A stretch of DNA of 64,000 bases, taken from NCBI RefSeq assembly GCF_033441515.1, contig NZ_JAWQJT010000001.1:620001-684000 (forward strand). The letters run 5' to 3'. The notes below the pieces were generated by a model, which saw only the letters and a program-made list of their open reading frames with translations, was not told where the DNA came from and ran no database searches. The first letter of the stretch is position 1; each line of letters starts with the position of its first letter. This DNA comes from Amycolatopsis solani. GTDB lineage: Bacteria > Actinomycetota > Actinomycetes > Mycobacteriales > Pseudonocardiaceae. Positions 8,082 to 16,923 of the stretch are shown here, one piece after another. The position numbers and the translations under genes were made by a program.

Positions 8082-9982
8082 TTCGCTCCCGCCATCGCGT
8101 TCCGGTACCAGTACTCAAGGGTCAAGACGTGCCAGAGGTGCTTGCCGCGGTCTTCCTGGCCGGCGGCGTCCTCGGCGACCATGCGCTGCAGGGCCTCGCG
8201 CTGCAGGAAACCGGAAGAAACGAGCACGCCTTCGTTGACGACTTCGCGCACCAACGGCGCCAGGTCGCGGCTCATCCAGGCCCGCAGCGGCGCGCTGAAC
8301 AGGCCCTTCGGCCGGTGCACGATCTCGCTCGGCAGGATGTTCAGCGCCGCGTTCTTCAGCGCCACCTTGCCGGCGCGGCCGACGATCTTCTTGCTGCCCG
8401 GGATCTTGAACGCCGCCCGCACGACCTCTACGTCGACGAACGGCGTGCGCACCTCGGTGGACGCCGCCATCGTCGAGCGGTCGGTGTAGGTCAGGTTCAG
8501 CCCTGGCAGGAACAGCCGCGAGTCGGCCAGGCACATCCGGTTGACGAAGTCGTCGAGCGCCTGGTCGTTGTAGGTGTCCGAGTGCTCGGTCAGGACGTCG
8601 TCGACGACCGGCGCGAGGTCCGGGTTCACCAGGTCGAGCAGCTCCGCGCGGTCGTACATCGTGTAGCTGCGCCGGAACGCCGTCTCCTCCGGCAGCCCCG
8701 CGAAGGACAGGAACCGCTTCGCGAACCGCACCGACCGGTACCCGCGCTTGGCCGACGCCACCGGCAGCCGGTCCACCAGGGACTCGACCGGCTTGCGCAC
8801 CGCGCCCGGGACCTTGTGGTAGCGCAGCGCGATCAGGTTCGCGAGGTGCTTGCGGTAGCCGGCGAACAGCTCGTCGGCACCCATCCCGGACAGCATCACC
8901 TTGACGCCGGCCTCGCGCGCGGCCGAGCAGATCAGGAACGAGTTGATCGCCGCCGGGTCGCCGATCGGCTCGTCGAGGTGGTAGGTCATCTTCGGCAGCA
9001 GGTCGAGCACCTGCGGCGCGATCTCGATCTCGTGCAGGTCGACGCCGAACTTCTCCGCCACGATCCGGGCGTACTTGAGGTCGTCCGGCATCGCCTCGAA
9101 CTTGGCGTCCTCGGCGCGGAACCCGATGGTGTAGGCCGAAATGCCCGGCTGCGAGCGCGCGGCCAGCGCCGTCAGGTAGCTGGAGTCCAGCCCGCCCGAC
9201 AGGAACGTCGCCACCGGGACGTCGGAGAGCAGGTGCTTGGCCGTCGACTCCGCGATGACGGCGTGCAGGTCGACTTCGCCGTCGAAGGCGGCGCCCTCCT
9301 CGGCGACCTCCCGCAACGACCAGAAGCGCCCGCGGTCGACCTGGCCGTCCGGGCGGCAGCGCAGCCACGTGCCCGGCTGCAGCTTCTCCGCGCCCGCGTA
9401 GGCGCACCGGCTGTCCGGCACCCAGTAGTAGAGCAGCGACGCGATCAGCGCACCGCTGTCGATCTGCAGCGAACCGCCGAGCTCACCGGCGAGGGCCTTG
9501 AGCTCCGAGGCGAACGCGACCCCGCCGTTCCGCTGCACGAAGAACAGCGGCTTGATGCCCAGCTGGTCGCGGACCAGGAACAGCTCGCCGGTGCCCTCTT
9601 CGAACATGGCGAAGGCGAACATCCCGCGCAGCTTGGGCAGGCAGTCCGTGCCCCAGCGCCGCCACGCCTGCAGCAGCACCTCGGTGTCGGACGTCCCCCG
9701 GAAGCGCACCCCGGCCGCGGAAAGCTCGGCCCGCAGCTCCGGGGCGTTGTACAGCTCGCCGTTGTAGCTCAGCGCGAGGCCGTCGAGGACCATCGGCTGA
9801 GCGCCGGTTTCCGACAGGTCGATGATCGACAGCCGTCGGTGTCCCAAGTGGACGGAGCCGGCGCCGGTCGCGTGGTCGTAGCGGCCGGAGCCGTCCGGAC
9901 CGCGGTGGGCCAGCGTCTTGGTCAGCCGGTCGGTCAGCGGCCCGCCGTCCGGCCAGAGGTAGGTGCCTGCGATGCCGCACAT
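8078..9982 (-). CDS. asnB: Asparagine synthase (glutamine-hydrolysing)
   Basis: The 634-residue protein begins MCGIAGTY, so Cys2 can be the class II glutaminase nucleophile. The N-terminal amidotransferase domain (1 to about 200) has 'RGPDGSG' and 'LSYNGELYN'. The C-terminal synthetase domain has the PP-loop 'SGGLDSSYL' at about 262-270 and 'GMGADELFAGYRKH'. The normal reaction is aspartate + glutamine + ATP to asparagine. Inside polysaccharide loci, paralogues are suspected to amidate uronic acids, which fits the dehydrogenase at 15744-14428; that is inference. A clear AGGGGAG ribosome site lies upstream, 34 bases after the Wzz-like gene. Confidence 0.9.
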   Translation of the reverse strand: MCGIAGTYLWPDGGPLTDRLTKTLAHRGPDGSGRYDHATGAGSVHLGHRRLSIIDLSETGAQPMVLDGLALSYNGELYNAPELRAELSAAGVRFRGTSDTEVLLQAWRRWGTDCLPKLRGMFAFAMFEEGTGELFLVRDQLGIKPLFFVQRNGGVAFASELKALAGELGGSLQIDSGALIASLLYYWVPDSRCAYAGAEKLQPGTWLRCRPDGQVDRGRFWSLREVAEEGAAFDGEVDLHAVIAESTAKHLLSDVPVATFLSGGLDSSYLTALAARSQPGISAYTIGFRAEDAKFEAMPDDLKYARIVAEKFGVDLHEIEIAPQVLDLLPKMTYHLDEPIGDPAAINSFLICSAAREAGVKVMLSGMGADELFAGYRKHLANLIALRYHKVPGAVRKPVESLVDRLPVASAKRGYRSVRFAKRFLSFAGLPEETAFRRSYTMYDRAELLDLVNPDLAPVVDDVLTEHSDTYNDQALDDFVNRMCLADSRLFLPGLNLTYTDRSTMAASTEVRTPFVDVEVVRAAFKIPGSKKIVGRAGKVALKNAALNILPSEIVHRPKGLFSAPLRAWMSRDLAPLVREVVNEGVLVSSGFLQREALQRMVAEDAAGQEDRGKHLWHVLTLEYWYRNAMAGAK

Positions 9983-10016
9983 CTCGAGTGGGCTCCCCTT
10001 CAGGTCGCGCGCGGTG

Positions 10017-11789
10017 TCACGAAACTTCCGCGTTCTTTTCTGGCTCGAGTTCGGCGTTCAGTTCGCCCTTGTGGGCGGGCTCGCCGTGGTCGCGCTTGAA
10101 CGGCGTCGGCCGTTTCGGCGGCTTGACCGGGGCGAACTTCTTCGTCGGGGCGTCCAGGTGGTCCGGGACGCTGACGGAGCCGGGGGCCGGCAGTGGTGCG
10201 GCCGGCGGTTTGGGCGTGGCGAGCGCCGGCGGGAGCACCGGCCGGACCGGGACGAACCGGCGCGTCGTCGGCTCGGCCTTGGCGACGCGCTCGGCGATCC
10301 GGGCGGCCAGCTCGTCGAGCCGGTCTTCCTGCTCCGCCACGACGTGCGGGGTCGCGGGTGCCTGGCCCGCCCGGCCGCGCAACGCCGTGTGCAGGCCGTC
10401 CCACAGCGTGCCGTCGGACTTGTCCCGCGGGTCCGGGTCGACCAGCACCACGCCGATGATCGGGATGCGCTGGTCGGCGAGCTGCCGCGCGACCGTGTGC
10501 AGCCAGAGCGTGTTGGCGTGCCCGGCCTTGACGACCAGCACGGTCTCCGCGCCGAGGTGTTCCAGGTCGGTCCACGCCGTGCCGGGGGCGACCGTGCCGA
10601 CGCCGATGCGGCGTTCGCCCGGCTCGCCCTCCGCCTCGGCGGCGCTGACGACCGGGACTTCGCTCTTGGTCTCCTGCGCGAGCTTGCGGACGTGCTCGCC
10701 GGGCAGGTCGTCGACGACGCTCGCGCGGCCGCCGTTCGCCAGCTCGGCCGCGATGTCGAGGGCGAGCGCGGCGGCGACCTTCGGCGCGCCGAGTTCGAGC
10801 ACCGACACCCCGCGTGGGTCCTTCTTGATCACGCGGGCGAGCGTCGTGGCGACGCGCTCGCGTTCGGACACCACCCGCGAGCGCTTCCACACCCTGGCCA
10901 GGCCACGGCGCTTCGACGGCAGCTGGGCGAGCACGGACGCGCCGAGGTGCGCGCAGATTTCGCGGCGCAGCACCGGCCGGTCGCGCGACACCGCGCCGAC
11001 GGCGACGAGCGCGAGCCCGAGGGCCAGGCCCAGCGCGAACCCGATGCCGGCGTTGGTCGCGGTGGTCTTGAGGAACGCCTTGGGCAGCGCGCGGGGCGCG
11101 TCGACGATCTGCGTGCCCGCGGCGACCTGCGGGCTGCCGATGCCGGCCTGCTGTGCACGCGAGTCGAAGTCGGAGACCTGCGAAGCGAGCGCGGCCCGGC
11201 GGCCGTAGAGGCCTTCGAGGGTGCTGGCGTTCGCGTTGCGGCCCTTGCCGGTCTCGTCGGCGATCTGCTGGTCGACCTTGGCCAGCTCGTCCTGGGCGTT
11301 CTTGCGCTGGTCGAGGATGGCCTTCGACTGCGCGGCCGCGGCGGCCTGGCTGCGCTGGACGTGGTCGGCGATGAACGTGTCGGCCAGCGCCTGCGCCTGC
11401 GCCACGGCCTCTTCGTTGCTCTTGGCCTTGACGGTGATCTGCAGGACGTTGTTCGTCAGGCCGAGTCCCGCGTAGTTCTTCATGAACTCTTCGGGCGCTT
11501 CGGTGCTGTTGAGCTTCTTCAGCGCGCCTTCGGCGATCTTCGTCGTCGACAGCACGGCGACGTCGGTGCGCATGAGCGTGCCGCTGTCGGTCGGCGAGTC
11601 GTCCTGGTGGACGACGATCACCTTGGCGACCGCGGTCGGCGGCGCCGGCAGCACGATCCCGACCGCCGCGCCCGCGATCAGGCCGAGCAGCGCCGTCGCG
11701 AGCCAGAAGCGCTTGCGGCGGCGGATCGCGATGAAGAGGCGCTGCAGGTCGACCAGCGGGGCCGCCGGGGTTTCGGGGGTAGTCGTCAC
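10017..11789 (-). CDS. Wzz/chain-length determinant protein with degenerate kinase-like domain
   Basis: The chosen start is GTG at 11789 (VTTTPETPAAPLVDLQRLF), which overlaps the upstream Wzz gene stop (GTGA) and gives 590 residues. A first membrane span lies near 28-48 ('FWLATALLGLIAGAAVGIVL'), then a periplasm-side alpha/beta and coiled-coil region, then a second span ('IGFALGLALGLALVAVGAV'). The cytoplasmic C-terminal part (about 300-480) resembles a BY-kinase/CpsD nucleotide-binding fold, but the expected Walker A is replaced by 'LELGAPKVAAALALDIA'. A Pro/Lys-rich tail follows. Likely role: controlling polysaccharide chain length or coordinating export with the neighbouring Wzz protein. 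Confidence 0.82.
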   Translation of the reverse strand: MTTTPETPAAPLVDLQRLFIAIRRRKRFWLATALLGLIAGAAVGIVLPAPPTAVAKVIVVHQDDSPTDSGTLMRTDVAVLSTTKIAEGALKKLNSTEAPEEFMKNYAGLGLTNNVLQITVKAKSNEEAVAQAQALADTFIADHVQRSQAAAAAQSKAILDQRKNAQDELAKVDQQIADETGKGRNANASTLEGLYGRRAALASQVSDFDSRAQQAGIGSPQVAAGTQIVDAPRALPKAFLKTTATNAGIGFALGLALGLALVAVGAVSRDRPVLRREICAHLGASVLAQLPSKRRGLARVWKRSRVVSERERVATTLARVIKKDPRGVSVLELGAPKVAAALALDIAAELANGGRASVVDDLPGEHVRKLAQETKSEVPVVSAAEAEGEPGERRIGVGTVAPGTAWTDLEHLGAETVLVVKAGHANTLWLHTVARQLADQRIPIIGVVLVDPDPRDKSDGTLWDGLHTALRGRAGQAPATPHVVAEQEDRLDELAARIAERVAKAEPTTRRFVPVRPVLPPALATPKPPAAPLPAPGSVSVPDHLDAPTKKFAPVKPPKRPTPFKRDHGEPAHKGELNAELEPEKNAEVS

Positions 11790-13147
11790 GCCGAACCTGC
11801 CAGGGCTTTCTCGGGGGCTTCCGCCGCGGGTTCGGGCTTCTTCTCCGGCTCGGCCGGTCGGACGGGGTGGGTGAGGACGGCGCCGACGATCTCCTGGCCG
11901 GCGTCGGCGCAGGCTTCGGCGAGCCGGACGAGTTCCCACGCGGTGCGGGTGCCGGCGCCGAGGACCACCAGGACGCCGGAGTCGCTGCCCGCGTCCGGCA
12001 CGGTCGGCCGCTCGGCCGAGTACTCGAAGACGCGCAGCGGCACGGACAGCCGGTCGGCCAGCCCGGCGAGCTGCTCGGCGGCCAGCCGTCCGGTCTCGTC
12101 GTCGTCGCCCACCAGGAGCAGGACGTCGGCGGGACCGGTCGACAGCCGAGCCAGCACCCTCCGGTAGCGGATGTCGCGGTTGACCTCGTCGGCCGAGGTC
12201 GCCACCGGCGGCAGCACCCAGGGCCGGTCGCCGCCCAGCAGCCGCCGCACCTTGCCGGCGAGGCCGGTCGCCGGGAGCCGGTCGCCCTGCGGTGTCGTGA
12301 CGTCGACGCCGGCGAGGATCGGCGCGCCGAGCGCGGACGCGATCTGCGGTTCGCCGCGCAGCCGGCGGTCGGCGCGGGCGGTGAACAGGTGGCCGAAGAC
12401 GCCGGCGAGGAAGAACAGCACCGCGCCGCCGACAGCGAGCTGCGTCAGCGTCGGCGCGGCCGCCCCGTCCGGGCGCTCGGCGCTGCCCATCACGACGGTG
12501 TTGCCGATGCCGGTGGCGAGGTCGGCCTGGTTCAGGTCGTTGATGGCCTGCTCCAGCGACGTCCGCAGCCCTTCGAGCTGGGTGCGGACCTGGACGCTTT
12601 CGACGGTGAGGTCCCCGCCGACGTTCTTGGCGATGTCGCTGATCTTCTCGGTGGTCAGCTTGACCTGGTTGCGCAGCGTCTCGCGCAGTTCCTGGGCCAG
12701 CTGCACCGACGCGTCGGCGGAGTTGCTCGCCAGCTGCCCGGAGTACTTCACGAACTGCTGCGCGACCTGGTCGGCGAGCTGCTGGGCGTGCTCGGCGGTG
12801 TCGGCCGAGACGGTGATCGTCACGACGTTGCCGTTCGACACCGACGTCTTGACCTGCTTCTTCAGGTCGGCGCCGCTGGGGTGCCACGCCAGCTGCGCGG
12901 CCGCGCGGTCGAGGACGACCGAGCTGGTCGCGACCTCGGCCTGGGTCAGGAGCTCGTCGGCCTGCCGCGGTCCCTGCAGCAGCACGCTCGACGACGTCTG
13001 GTAGCCCGGCGAGAGCAGGAACGACGCCGCGGCGCCGATCGCCGCGCCGAGGACGGCGAGTGCGGTCAGCAACCGCCATCGCCGCCGGATCACCTGCCCG
13101 ATCAGGGCCAGGCGCACCGTGTCATCAGTCAACGGCTGGATCTCCAT
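11786..13147 (-). CDS. Wzz-like polysaccharide co-polymerase
   Basis: This 453-residue protein has a span near 22-45 ('RLLTALAVLGAAIGAAASFLL'), an extracytoplasmic domain with long coiled-coil segments, a second span ('AVGGAVLFFLAGVFGHLF') and a C-terminal cytoplasmic Rossmann-like region ('ADVLLLVGDDDETGRLAAEQ') without a Walker A lysine. It is paired with, and coupled to, the Wzz-like gene at 11789. The 109-base gap before it contains an imperfect hairpin (13193-13214, arms CCCGA-CCG) that may be a leader element. The ATG at 13147 has AGGA immediately next to it, so the start is less certain. Confidence 0.8.
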   Translation of the reverse strand: MEIQPLTDDTVRLALIGQVIRRRWRLLTALAVLGAAIGAAASFLLSPGYQTSSSVLLQGPRQADELLTQAEVATSSVVLDRAAAQLAWHPSGADLKKQVKTSVSNGNVVTITVSADTAEHAQQLADQVAQQFVKYSGQLASNSADASVQLAQELRETLRNQVKLTTEKISDIAKNVGGDLTVESVQVRTQLEGLRTSLEQAINDLNQADLATGIGNTVVMGSAERPDGAAAPTLTQLAVGGAVLFFLAGVFGHLFTARADRRLRGEPQIASALGAPILAGVDVTTPQGDRLPATGLAGKVRRLLGGDRPWVLPPVATSADEVNRDIRYRRVLARLSTGPADVLLLVGDDDETGRLAAEQLAGLADRLSVPLRVFEYSAERPTVPDAGSDSGVLVVLGAGTRTAWELVRLAEACADAGQEIVGAVLTHPVRPAEPEKKPEPAAEAPEKALAGSA

Positions 13148-13256
13148 TCCTGAGACGGGTACGCCGAACGGGGTCAGTGGATCGGCCGGTTACCCGAACC
13201 GTCGTCGGATCGGGAGCATTGGTTACACGTCCGGTGAGTTCTTGACCCAACGGCGA

Positions 13257-14447
13257 TCAAGACTTAACGGCGTGCTCATACGCGGCGAGCAGGTTCTTCG
13301 CCGAGTTCTCCCACGAGAGCGCGCCGGCGACCCTGGCCTGCCCGAGCTTGCCCATCCGGACCCGCTCCTCGGGGTCGTCGAGCAGCTGCGAGACGAGCTT
13401 CGCGAACGCCGATTCGTCGTTGGCCGGGGCGTAGACCGCCGCGTCGCCCGCCGAAACGCGCGCTTCGCGCAGCTCGAACGAGACGATCGGCTTGCTCATC
13501 GCCATGTACTCCATGACCTTGTTCATCGTGGAGACGTCGTTGAGCGGGTTGAGCGGGTCCGGCGAGAGGCAGACGTCGGCGGCCGAGAGGTAGCGGACGA
13601 GGTCCTCGTCGGGGATCCGGCCGGTGAACTCGACCTGGTTGGCCAGCCCGAGCTTCGCCGAGAGCGCGACCATGTCGTCGAAGGCGTCACCGGAGCCGAC
13701 GAACACCGCGTGCCAGTCGGTGCGCCCGACCTCGTCACGCAGCTTCGCGAGCGCGCGCAGGGCGTAGTCGACGCCGTCCTGCGGGCCCATCACGCCGAGG
13801 TAGGCCAGCAGGTGCGGCTTGCCCTTCTTCAGCTCGGGCTCGGCGGGGACTTCGTGGAACCGCTCGACGACCGGGGCGCTGCGCACCACGAAGACGTCCT
13901 CGGGCTTCTTGCCGCCGCGGATCCGGGCGACCTGCTTGTAGCTCTCGTTCGTCGAAATGACGACGTCGGCGGCGCGGTAGGTGGCGCGTTCGAGCGCGCA
14001 CACCCCGCGGTAGAGCAGGTCCTGCCCGCGGTCGAAGCGCGAGAGGTACAGCTCCGGGCAGAGGTCGTGCTGGTCGAAGATGAACTTCGCGCCTTGGCGC
14101 TTCAGCACCTTCGCGACCACGTACAGCAGGTCCGGCGGGTTGCAGGCGTGGACGACGTCGACCGGCCCGACCTTGCGGGCCAGCCGCAGGGTGTGCCAGA
14201 GCGCGCTGCCGTACTCCTGCAGGTAGCCGGCGGGGCCGCCGGTCGCCGCCTTCAGCGGGTAGCGGTGGATGTGGACGCCGTCGACGACGGCTTCGGCCTC
14301 GGTGTCGCGTTTCGTGCCCTGCGGGCAGATCACGTGGACTTCCCACCCGGCGTCGCGCAGGGTCGTGGACTCCTGCCAGACCCGCCGGTCGAAGGGAACG
14401 GAGAGGTTTTCGACGAGGATGAGCGCTTTACCAGGCAAGGCCGGCAT
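13257..14447 (-). CDS. Glycosyltransferase family 4
   Basis: The ATG at 14447 (MPALPGKALILVENLSVPFD) follows AAGAGGG and gives 396 residues; it overlaps the end of the dehydrogenase gene by 20 bases. Two GT-B domains are visible: N-terminal 'PFDRRVWQESTTLRDAGWEV' and 'VDVVHACNPPDLLYVVAKVL', C-terminal 'LAYLGVMGPQDGVDYALRAL' and the donor-site region 'NKVMEYMAMSKPIVSFELRE' with the conserved acidic residue. It likely adds a sugar, possibly the uronic acid made by the neighbouring dehydrogenase, to the lipid-linked repeat unit; specificity is inferred only from position. Confidence 0.88.
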   Translation of the reverse strand: MPALPGKALILVENLSVPFDRRVWQESTTLRDAGWEVHVICPQGTKRDTEAEAVVDGVHIHRYPLKAATGGPAGYLQEYGSALWHTLRLARKVGPVDVVHACNPPDLLYVVAKVLKRQGAKFIFDQHDLCPELYLSRFDRGQDLLYRGVCALERATYRAADVVISTNESYKQVARIRGGKKPEDVFVVRSAPVVERFHEVPAEPELKKGKPHLLAYLGVMGPQDGVDYALRALAKLRDEVGRTDWHAVFVGSGDAFDDMVALSAKLGLANQVEFTGRIPDEDLVRYLSAADVCLSPDPLNPLNDVSTMNKVMEYMAMSKPIVSFELREARVSAGDAAVYAPANDESAFAKLVSQLLDDPEERVRMGKLGQARVAGALSWENSAKNLLAAYEHAVKS

Positions 14448-15744
14448 ATCCCTCTTCAAGGCGACGCGTCGCCGCGTCGGGCAGGCGGACGAGGTCGACG
14501 AGCACCCGGTCGCCGCCGTGCGGCAGGGCCGCCAGCACGTCCGGGTCCTTGCAGCCGACGACGAGGACGTCGGCGTGGTCCATGACTTCTTCGACGGACC
14601 CGGCGAGCAGCTGGCCGAGGTGCGGCAGCCGGCCCTCGATGTACTCGCGGTTGGCACCCATCAGCCGCGACAGGCTCACGTTCGCGTCGTAGATCTTGAG
14701 GTCGTAGCCCTTGCCGAGCAGCTTCTCGGCCAGCTCGACCAGCGGGGACTCGCGCAGGTCGTCGGTGCCCGGCTTGAAGGAGAGGCCGAACAGCCCCACC
14801 TTGCGCTTCCCGGTGCGAGCGACCAGGTCGAACGCGCGCTGCAGGTGCTCGTCGTTGGACGCGAGCACGTGCGACAGGATCGGCACGCTGACGTCGGCGC
14901 GGTGCGCGGCGTAGACCAGCCCGCGCAGGTCCTTCGGCAGGCACGAGCCGCCGAAGGCGAAGCCGGGCTTGAGGTAGGCCGGGCTGACGTTGAGCTTGGT
15001 GTCGGCGAGGAAGACGTCGATCACCTGGTGCGAGTCGAGGCCCAGCGCCCGGCAGATCGAGCCGAGCTCGTTGGCGAAGCCGATCTTCAGGCCGTGGAAG
15101 GAGTTGTCGGCGTACTTCGTCATCTCCGCGACCGGGATCGGCACACGGAAGACGGGCCCGGGCAGGCCCTCGTACAACGCCGCGACGGCGTCGCCGCTGG
15201 CTTCGTCGATCTCGCCGATCACGGTCTTCGGCGGGTCGAAGAAGTCCTTGACGCTGGTGCCCTCGCGCAGGAACTCGGGGTTCACCGCGACGCCGAAGTC
15301 GACGCCGGCGGTGCGGCCCGACGCCTTCTCCAGGATCGGGATCAGCAGGTCCAGGCAGGTGCCCGGCAGCATCGTGCTGCGGAAGACGACGGTGTGCCGC
15401 TCGGTCTTCTTCGCGATCGCCTCGCCGATTTCCTCGGCGACGCGCTCGAGGTAGACCGTCGAGAGGCTGCCGTTCGGCGCCGACGGCGTGCCGACGCAGA
15501 CCAGCGAGATCTCGCTGTCGGCGACGGCTTCCGCGACGTCGGTCGTGGCTCTCAGCGCGCCGCTCGCGACGACTTCGGCGGTCAGCTCGCCGATCCGCTC
15601 CTCGACGACCGGCGCCTTGCCGGCGGCGATGAGGTCGATCTTGACCGGGTTGACGTCCACGCCGACCACCCGGTGCCCCTGCCCCGCCAGGCAAGCGGCG
15701 GAAACACAACCGACGTAACCGAGTCCGAAGACACTGATCTTCAC
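14428..15744 (-). CDS. AlgD-like nucleotide-sugar (GDP-mannose/UDP-glucose) 6-dehydrogenase
   Basis: The GTG at 15744 is preceded by GCGGAGGT at good spacing and gives 438 residues starting VKISVFGLGYVGCVSAACL, the NAD-binding Rossmann motif. 'NPEFLREGTSVKDF', 'KYADNSFHGLKIGFANELG' and catalytic-cysteine segment 'PGFAFGGSCLPKDLRGL' follow. The C-terminal 'GLSFKPGTDDLRESPLVELA' and 'GANREYIEGRLPHL' are closer to AlgD GDP-mannose 6-dehydrogenases than to typical UDP-glucose enzymes, so GDP-mannuronate is a reasonable product, with UDP-glucuronate the alternative. It is the first gene of the exopolysaccharide operon. Confidence 0.85.
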   Translation of the reverse strand: MKISVFGLGYVGCVSAACLAGQGHRVVGVDVNPVKIDLIAAGKAPVVEERIGELTAEVVASGALRATTDVAEAVADSEISLVCVGTPSAPNGSLSTVYLERVAEEIGEAIAKKTERHTVVFRSTMLPGTCLDLLIPILEKASGRTAGVDFGVAVNPEFLREGTSVKDFFDPPKTVIGEIDEASGDAVAALYEGLPGPVFRVPIPVAEMTKYADNSFHGLKIGFANELGSICRALGLDSHQVIDVFLADTKLNVSPAYLKPGFAFGGSCLPKDLRGLVYAAHRADVSVPILSHVLASNDEHLQRAFDLVARTGKRKVGLFGLSFKPGTDDLRESPLVELAEKLLGKGYDLKIYDANVSLSRLMGANREYIEGRLPHLGQLLAGSVEEVMDHADVLVVGCKDPDVLAALPHGGDRVLVDLVRLPDAATRRLEEGYAGLAW

Positions 15745-15955
15745 GCCAAAACCTCCGCTTTTCCGCGCGACCCTCAGGTTGGTCGGCGGGACCCCCTGGA
15801 TCGTTACCGCACGGGCGGCGAACGGGGTAAAGCGTGAGAGGACCGTGAGGCGCAACGGATTACTCGCCCGAAACGTGTCTCGATTCAGTCCCGGAATGCA
15901 TCTTGCAGTGGGTGATCAACACGGTCGGCGCGTCGGCGGTCAGTGGTTACCGCAC

Positions 15956-15993
15956 CACGGGGCCGATCCGCTCGCTCGCGGACCGGCCCCGTG
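15956..15993 (-). terminator. Hairpin downstream of chitosanase gene
   Basis: Arms CACGGGGCCG (15956-15965) and CGGCCCCGTG (15984-15993), with an inner TCCGC/GCGGA pair, form a long GC-rich hairpin just after the chitosanase stop on the minus strand. There is no U-tract, as often in actinobacteria. It separates the chitosanase transcript from the exopolysaccharide operon, whose promoter should lie in 15745-15955. Confidence 0.65.
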
Positions 15994-16004
15994 AATGCGC
16001 GGGT

Positions 16005-16700
16005 TCAGTTGTTGTTCACGAAGGTGGTCGCCAGGCTCTCGCCCTTGCTGATCGCGTTGGAGTGGTTCTCGATCGGCGAGACGGTCGAGTTCTTGAAGCA
16101 GATGTACGTCACGCCGGAGTCGGTGCCGCCGTTGGACGGGTCGGGGTTGATGCCGAGGTCCTTCGCCGTCGCATAGGACGCTTCGCCGATGATTTGCGAC
16201 GGGCCGGTGTCTCCGATGACGGCGTACTCGACCTTGCCGTTGTAGATCACCGCGCAGGACCCGCCGCCCTTCAGCTGCGACGACGTGTACTTCCAGATGC
16301 TGCTGGAGCTCGGCACGACGATGTAGGGCAGCTTCGCGGCGTTGAGCGGCTTGCCGTCGGACTGGTGGAACGCCGTGTCGTCCTGGTAGCAGCAGTCGGT
16401 GTCTTCGTTGCACTGCGTCGAGCGCTGGCCGTCGCAGTCGATGTCCATGTCGGCTTTCCAGAACACGGCGCCGTTGGCGTCGCAGACGGCGACCGTCTTG
16501 CTCGAGACGTCTTCGTCGGTCTTGTACTTGCCGTTCGAAATCTGGCGGCAGCTGTTCGTCTTCGCCAGCAGCTGGGCCGCGGTCGGGCCGGCTTCGACGG
16601 TCGCCGGCGTGGCCGGTGCCGCCGGCGCGGCGGTGGCGAGCGTGGCGGGCATCATGGCCGAAGCCAGCGCCAGGGTCGCGAGCAGGATCAGTTTCCGCAT
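16005..16700 (-). CDS. Secreted GH75-type chitosanase
   Basis: The 231-residue protein has a Sec signal peptide (MRKLILLATLALASAMMPAT, likely cleaved after ATA). The mature part contains six or more cysteines ('DMDIDCDGQRSTQCNEDTDCC') and the GH75-type segment 'YAVIGDTGPSQIIGEAS' with acidic residues expected for catalysis. GH75 enzymes hydrolyse chitosan outside the cell. Its promoter region holds a palindrome next to the start, and the adjacent gene encodes a polysaccharide deacetylase, so the two may act on chitin/chitosan. The family call rests on remembered motifs. Confidence 0.82.
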   Translation of the reverse strand: MRKLILLATLALASAMMPATLATAAPAAPATPATVEAGPTAAQLLAKTNSCRQISNGKYKTDEDVSSKTVAVCDANGAVFWKADMDIDCDGQRSTQCNEDTDCCYQDDTAFHQSDGKPLNAAKLPYIVVPSSSSIWKYTSSQLKGGGSCAVIYNGKVEYAVIGDTGPSQIIGEASYATAKDLGINPDPSNGGTDSGVTYICFKNSTVSPIENHSNAISKGESLATTFVNNN

Positions 16701-16721
16701 TTCCCGGTGCTCCCTTTAGTT

Positions 16722-16734
16722 AGGAAACTTTCCT
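16722..16734. promoter_or_regulatory. Palindrome AGGAAACTTTCCT, operator candidate
   Basis: A perfect 13-bp palindrome lies 22-34 bases upstream of the chitosanase ATG, between the probable transcription start and the AGGGAG ribosome site. It resembles the AGGAAAGTTTCCT-type boxes I recall in front of actinobacterial chitosanase genes controlled by the ROK repressor CsnR. That link is from memory; a csnR gene is not in the window. Confidence 0.5.
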
Positions 16735-16895
16735 TACGGCGGCGGGGCACCAGGATGCACCGCGGAAGGCGCCGGGTTCAAGACCTCCGGGTGCGGGAAT
16801 TTCCCATCATGCGGCCGGATTTGACGAAAACGCTGCTCATCGGACGCGGGCTGGGAATATTGGTCTGGACCGTGTTCCGATCACCGGCAAAGCGA

Positions 16896-16911
16896 CCGGT
16901 CGGCCGACCGG
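16896..16911. repeat. Perfect 16-bp palindrome after deacetylase gene
   Basis: CCGGTCGGCCGACCGG lies 13 bases downstream of the deacetylase stop codon (minus strand). It could fold as a short hairpin and end the deacetylase transcript or serve as a protein-binding site. There is no T-run after it on the minus strand. Confidence 0.4.
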
Positions 16912-16923
16912 ACAAAACCGGCG

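Noticed and set aside
15745..15855. Upstream extension of the AlgD-like dehydrogenase to 15855
   Set aside because: The Rossmann motif starts right at GTG 15744, which has a strong GGAGG site; the extra 37 residues look like non-coding leader.
16770..16800. GGTTCAAGACC segment resembling a tRNA T-loop
   Set aside because: Flanking bases do not form a 5-bp T-stem, and no acceptor or anticodon arms are seen nearby.
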